Position numbers and translations under genes: made by a program
The notes under the pieces: model-generated
The model's input: the letters and a program-made list of their open reading frames with translations, nothing else
What the model was told of the DNA's origin: nothing
The model's database searches: none
Assembly: GCA_024653965.1 (NCBI GenBank)
Contig: JANLGW010000149.1
Coordinates: 42,447 to 106,446, forward strand
Direction of reading: 5' to 3'
DNA from: Rhodospirillales bacterium
GTDB taxonomy: Bacteria > Pseudomonadota > Alphaproteobacteria > Rhodospirillales > Magnetovibrionaceae
DNA: 64,000 nucleotides
Shown: positions 61,101 through 64,000 of the stretch, in pieces
Layout of the letters: every line of letters begins with the position of its first letter
Numbering within the stretch: the stretch's first letter is position 1

Positions 61101-61801
61101 GCTATCAACCCGGCCACTTCAATTACCTTTATGGCGGCTTGGGCGACGATACGATCACGGTCAACGCTGCGGCGTTGGAATACAACCGCGTGATCAATGG
61201 GCGAGTGACCATAAACGGTGCTGACAGCGGTGAGACCGATACTGGCAGCAATTCCTTGACGATTGAAGCCACCTACGGCAGCACCTACTGTCTGACCGAT
61301 CCCTCTCAGAACGGCTACGTCCCAATCGATTATTTCGACACGGTGACGTTCGACGCCGCCTCTGCGACCGGGGCCGTGACGGTCTACTCTACCTTGGGGC
61401 AAGTGACCTTCTCCGGCAGCAGTTTCGACGACACCTTCCAGATATCCTCCGATCAGAATATCCTTACCGGCGGGTCAGGCGCGGATATCTACAAATACGT
61501 GAGTGCATCTGGAATCGGGGATTCGATTGAGGATTTCACTACCGGCATTGATAAGTTTACGTTTAACTCGCCGAATTTCGGTAACATATTGGATGGCGCG
61601 CTCTCATCGACCAATTTTTTCTACGGTAGCGGGACACAGGGTGATGGGAATGATTATTTCGTCTTTGATACGGACACCCATATTTTGTATTATGATTCAG
61701 ATGTTACAACTGCAGGCGGGCAAACGGCGATCGCCGATTTGTCCAACAATAGCGGGGACGTGCAGGCCACGGACATTACAATTTATGGCTATTTAGCCTA
61801 A
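58196..61801 (+). CDS. large FecR-domain, coiled-coil, RTX-like secreted/surface protein
   Basis: A 1201-residue protein without a Sec signal. In order: an N-terminal module (about residues 1-90, GHYVLPGYFMAED); a FecR-like domain (about 115-275, with VFSFVSGQVAKTSPDG and VVETPTSTIGIRGSTV); an Ala/Glu/Gln coiled coil (about 300-470); a Gly/Pro stretch; DPFGG/DPYGG repeats (about 560-612); and an Asp/Gly-rich C-terminal part with RTX-like GGNGNDTI, YGGLGDDTI and LTGGSGADIYKYV. The lack of a Sec signal, the RTX-like end and the following TolC/ABC genes point to type I secretion. ATG 58196 has GGAGG 9 bp upstream. Confidence 0.82.
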   Translation: MDGAFSSKLFSAPEAGAKVLHTNFEDNSVHLPSGESFLRADFARSGPDLLIETPSGGHYVLPGYFMAEDIPSLETFDGAVLSPKLVSALAGPQAAGMVAQAAAPGQAAAGSGASIGQVSEVAGGVTVRHVDGSQGTLAVGAPVFQGDVLETGPASHVGIIFVDDTVFSLDESGRMVIDEMVFDPDAQSGVFNAQVVQGVFSFVSGQVAKTSPDGMVVETPTSTIGIRGSTVLGRAAAEGAENRITLAPDVDGNVGELTIFNGAGTQVLNQPGASTTIFSINAAPTPVVIMSPVEMQQNFGTTLTKLTQVLAQKATVDAARAQVKAQQAEEEATQAETEAQQAQDEAQQADEGAQEADAEAEAAQAEAEAAAAAAAAAKAEAEAKGDPEALALAAAAEVKAAEAQAKAQAAGEKAQVEGSKAETLKAAAEAKMADFATKATEVFQAQAQAQKAVEFTAVAKTAAEVQGKVFQEFVQSGLITLPPGMSVTDVMSAGQQFGAQMAAQAALASTVSPGDGPGGPGEGPEGGPGFGPDGGPPDGGFQGPGPQYGFQQQPFGMTAGFDPFGGFMDPFGGGFADPFGGGMMDPYGGAYMDPYGGGMMDPYGGGFVDPYGMGSIDLFNFFDPTDLYNLFVTYDPFDVVNYYYDETDTTPLTTVFDETLIAGTGGGVLSGGSGDTNYYFQWREDGSVDLWLHGDYIVADAGGTNQLSLDNLNNATVKVSMDEFSDTGGTVQMWDGLPSEITEGVDLTQATVTFSNINQFMLSDVSVASFATIDFTTTQDRAGDVMVLSTLDAGETGYVIAGTDGDDTFTINQTFDGAIIFGKGNDDNLGGDYFYFESTSAKDITVVGGADNSYDGITDVITDNHDDDGDGIPDSFLNVFDYTNMAGYSPGQNGIVARFGELVPIPVPDDVSVTDRTTYTDNVADNDLFNHQLWDVGVFYASQGDDRLYLINGSYYHVDGGNGNDTITSYQPGHFNYLYGGLGDDTITVNAAALEYNRVINGRVTINGADSGETDTGSNSLTIEATYGSTYCLTDPSQNGYVPIDYFDTVTFDAASATGAVTVYSTLGQVTFSGSSFDDTFQISSDQNILTGGSGADIYKYVSASGIGDSIEDFTTGIDKFTFNSPNFGNILDGALSSTNFFYGSGTQGDGNDYFVFDTDTHILYYDSDVTTAGGQTAIADLSNNSGDVQATDITIYGYLA
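59879..60030 (+). repeat. in-frame DPFGG/DPYGG repeat tract
   Basis: About seven degenerate copies of a 21-24-bp unit encode DPFGGGF/DPYGGGM-type peptides (MMDPYGG). They lie inside the FecR-RTX gene. Confidence 0.8.
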
Positions 61802-61886
61802 AAGTTGGCTCGAATCGTAAAAATGCTTACGTTTTGTTAGTGTTTTCGGCCATACAAGTGTATATAGGTACCGTGAACCGAGTTTT

Positions 61887-63200
61887 ATGCCTGGGGGCGT
61901 CTTGAAATCCATATCTCGTCTTAAATCCTTATTTTTGGGCAGCATGTTGTGTGTCGCCTGGGGGATGCCTGCGTTTGCGGACGAGTTGGGCGACCGTTTG
62001 GGCGCGCTGTTGGTTAGCCATGAACGCATCAAGGCGGCCCGGTCCGACCTGGAAGCGGCGCAAGCTGGCGTGGAAGTCGCCCGCGGGGGTTATTTTCCGA
62101 CGGGCAGCCTGACCACCAACCTTGGCAACGAACGTATCGAAACGCACAATACCAATACCATCACTTCGATGGCCCAGCGCGAGACGGACTTGAATCTGAA
62201 ACAGACCCTGTATGATTTTGGCGCGGTTGACGCCACGGTCGATAGTGCGGGTTTGTCGGTGAAAACGGCCGAAGCCACCTTAAAACAAACCGAGCAGGCC
62301 GTGTTGTTGGCGGGTTTGAGCGCCGAGCTCAACTTAGCCAGCGCCAAGCGGGTGCTTGATTTCCAACGGCAGAGCGAAGAAAGCATCAAGCGCCAGACGG
62401 AATTGGAAGATGCCCGGGTCCGGCGCGGGTCGGGTTTTTCGACCGACGTGCTGCAGGCCAAAACCCAGTTGGCCGGCGCGCAGGCTGCGCGGGTCCGTGC
62501 CGAGGGCGCGCTTGAGCAAGCCGTAAACCGTTACCGTGCCGTGTTTGGCGAAGCGCCTGCGGATATTTCAACGGTGGGCGTCATGAATATTGCCGTCGCC
62601 GATATTCCCGCCGATGTGGATGGTGTCGTGAAGACGTCCTTGGAAAACAATTTCCAGGTGCTGACGTCCCAGCTTCAAGCCGACATTGCCAATTCGGAAA
62701 TCAATCGCAGTTTCGCCTCCGGTTATCGTCCCGTCCTTTCCGCCAGTGCGGATCAGAAATACAAGCGCGACGTCGGCGGCACCGTTGGATTGAAAAATGA
62801 AACCTTGGTGAAGGTGGAACTGACCTACAGCTTCAATTTTGGCCTTACTGCGGCCAACACGCTGAAGGCCGCCCAGTCTGGCCATATGGCGGCCAATAGC
62901 CGTTTGAAGGACGCCCGCGATCAGATTGAAGAACAGGCCCGTAATGCATGGCAAGCTCTGCAAACGGCGCGCGCCAACGCGGATTTCTTGGAAAACCAGT
63001 CCAATATCGCCTCTGAATTCTTGGAATTGGCGCGTAAGGAACGCACGCTCGGGCAGCGCTCGCTGATCGACGTGTTGTCCGGCGAAACGTCGCTGATCAA
63101 TGCTCAGTCCGCTGCCGATCGGGCGCGTACCGATGTTGATATTGCCAGCTTGACCCTGCTGAGTGTTATGGGGCAATTGGAACTTTCCGTGCTACAGTAA
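61887..63200 (+). CDS. TolC-family outer membrane protein (type I secretion)
   Basis: A 437-residue outer-membrane efflux protein. The signal peptide (LKSLFLGSMLCVAWGMPAFA) is followed by two repeats of the OEP domain, largely coiled coil (HERIKAARSDLEAAQAGVEV, LTSQLQADIANSEIN, LIDVLSGETSLINAQ). It forms the trimeric exit duct of a type I system. ATG 61887 lacks a good Shine-Dalgarno; TTG 61902 has GGGGGCG and would still keep a signal peptide. The stop is 39 bp before the ABC gene, supporting one operon. Confidence 0.92.
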   Translation: MPGGVLKSISRLKSLFLGSMLCVAWGMPAFADELGDRLGALLVSHERIKAARSDLEAAQAGVEVARGGYFPTGSLTTNLGNERIETHNTNTITSMAQRETDLNLKQTLYDFGAVDATVDSAGLSVKTAEATLKQTEQAVLLAGLSAELNLASAKRVLDFQRQSEESIKRQTELEDARVRRGSGFSTDVLQAKTQLAGAQAARVRAEGALEQAVNRYRAVFGEAPADISTVGVMNIAVADIPADVDGVVKTSLENNFQVLTSQLQADIANSEINRSFASGYRPVLSASADQKYKRDVGGTVGLKNETLVKVELTYSFNFGLTAANTLKAAQSGHMAANSRLKDARDQIEEQARNAWQALQTARANADFLENQSNIASEFLELARKERTLGQRSLIDVLSGETSLINAQSAADRARTDVDIASLTLLSVMGQLELSVLQ

Positions 63201-63239
63201 CCGTGCTGGATTGAGCCCGGCGGCGAAGCGGAGCATGGC

Positions 63240-64000
63240 GTGAACGAACTTCTCAAACGTCTTAAAGCCTATCCAACGGTCACCTGGGAATTGGCGGGGG
63301 CGTCGCTGTTCGCCAATGTGCTGGCTTTGGCGTCGCCGTTGTTCGTCATTCAGGTGCTGAATCGTTACGTCGCGCACGGGGTGGACGCCACGCTGTGGAC
63401 CTTGACCGCCGGTGTCATTATCGCCATTGCGTTTGAAGCGGCGTTCCGTCATTTGCGGTTAAAAATCGCTCACGCGCTGGCCTTGCCGTTCGATCGCGCC
63501 AACGCCGATTTGGTGTTCGGCACGCTGATTTCAGCGCGCGCCGAAGTTTTGGCGCAGGTGCCTGCGGGACAACGGCGCGAAGCGGCAAACGCGCCGGACG
63601 CCGTCGCTCAGGCGTATGGCGCGTCGAATATGACCGCCTATCTGGATGCGCCGTTTGCGGTGTTGTTTTTGGTTGCGTTGGCGCTGCTTAGCTTGCCGCT
63701 GGCTTTTGTAGCGCTGCTGTTCGTGCTCGGTCTGGTCGCTTATGGCATCATCAACCAGCGCGCTCAACTCGCCCCGGCCAATGAAATGCAAATCGCCGCC
63801 GCCCGCCGTCAGGCATTGCTCGATAGCGCCTTGAGCGAAAGCGATACCGTAAGGGCGTTTACCACCGCCGGGCAATTGCGCGCACGCTGGACGAAGGCCA
63901 TAGACGGCATGGAAAGCATTTCCCGGCGCATCACCGTGGCGCAGAGCGGCTCGCAGACGACCACCCAGGCCATTCAAGCCTTGATGTCCACCGCCATCAT
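63240..64000 (+). CDS. type I secretion ABC transporter, 3'-truncated by window edge
   Basis: The first 253 residues of a T1SS permease/ATPase. GTG 63240 (GCGGAG 6 bp upstream) starts VNELLKRLKAYPTVTWELAG. Membrane segments include LFANVLALASPLFVIQVLNR and FAVLFLVALALLSLPLAFVALLF (quoted in part), followed by the helical TRAFTTAG-type region (SDTVRAFTTAG). No N-terminal peptidase C39 domain is present. The ATPase domain lies beyond the window. It follows the TolC-family gene and is the likely exporter of the FecR-RTX protein. The membrane-fusion protein gene is expected downstream. Confidence 0.85.
   Translation, partial: MNELLKRLKAYPTVTWELAGASLFANVLALASPLFVIQVLNRYVAHGVDATLWTLTAGVIIAIAFEAAFRHLRLKIAHALALPFDRANADLVFGTLISARAEVLAQVPAGQRREAANAPDAVAQAYGASNMTAYLDAPFAVLFLVALALLSLPLAFVALLFVLGLVAYGIINQRAQLAPANEMQIAAARRQALLDSALSESDTVRAFTTAGQLRARWTKAIDGMESISRRITVAQSGSQTTTQAIQALMSTAI

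Overview
This is a chromosomal segment of an alphaproteobacterium, most likely from the Rhodospirillales/Thalassospirales side of the class. The evidence is a permuted two-piece tmRNA, the 41-residue form of ribosomal protein L36, an alpha-type SspB, class I fumarase, the hflK-hflC-DUF2065-degP order, and CheZ-like proteins with alphaproteobacterial features. The DNA is moderately GC-rich and densely coding. No IS element, integrase, CRISPR array, rRNA or tRNA gene was seen. The genus cannot be fixed from the sequence alone.

Layout. 1-14121 is a nearly complete glycogen/alpha-glucan locus: glgB (5' end outside the window), glgX and malQ forward, glgA-glgP reverse, glgC forward, pgm reverse, glk forward. 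It covers glucose activation, ADP-glucose formation, chain synthesis and branching, debranching, phosphorolysis and oligosaccharide recycling. 14122-20401 is a signalling block: a probable minus-strand small RNA, a NarL-type response regulator, a convergent hybrid histidine kinase, an orphan periplasmic amino-acid-binding protein and a PAS histidine kinase with a FixL-like PAS core. 20512-24372 holds rpmJ, an ECF sigma / anti-sigma / lipoprotein set in which the anti-sigma factor and the lipoprotein share a C-terminal domain, and a highly repetitive Gly/Asp- and Ala/Pro/Thr-rich exported protein. 24563-34132 holds an AsmA-family protein, a compact reverse operon (fumarase, alpha/beta hydrolase, LysE exporter, TfoX-like, ribbon-helix-helix), sspB, the split tmRNA gene and a tandem ThyX-like protein.

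34247-45848 holds a CheZ-like phosphatase, a small secreted protein, an OmpA-like porin, the Mrp/ApbC iron-sulfur carrier, the hflK-hflC-DUF2065-degP membrane-quality-control set, a PAS-GGDEF protein, and serB/miaA whose start codons overlap head to head. 46015-52041 is branched-chain amino acid synthesis (ilvB-ilvH-ilvC, a second CheZ-like gene, a Leu-rich small ORF, leuA). 52183-57901 is the rod-shape operon mreB-mreC-mreD-mrdA-rodA. 58196-64000 is a surface/secretion locus: a 1201-residue protein with a FecR-like domain, an Ala/Glu coiled coil, DPFGG/DPYGG repeats and an RTX-like C-terminus, then a TolC-family outer-membrane protein and the start of a type I secretion ABC transporter that runs off the window.

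The features most worth a second look are the unannotated structured RNA at 14130-14250, the split tmRNA lying beside sspB, the two-domain ThyX-like protein whose halves keep complementary parts of the signature motif, the sigma/anti-sigma/lipoprotein shared-domain circuit, and the FecR-RTX protein with its own secretion genes.
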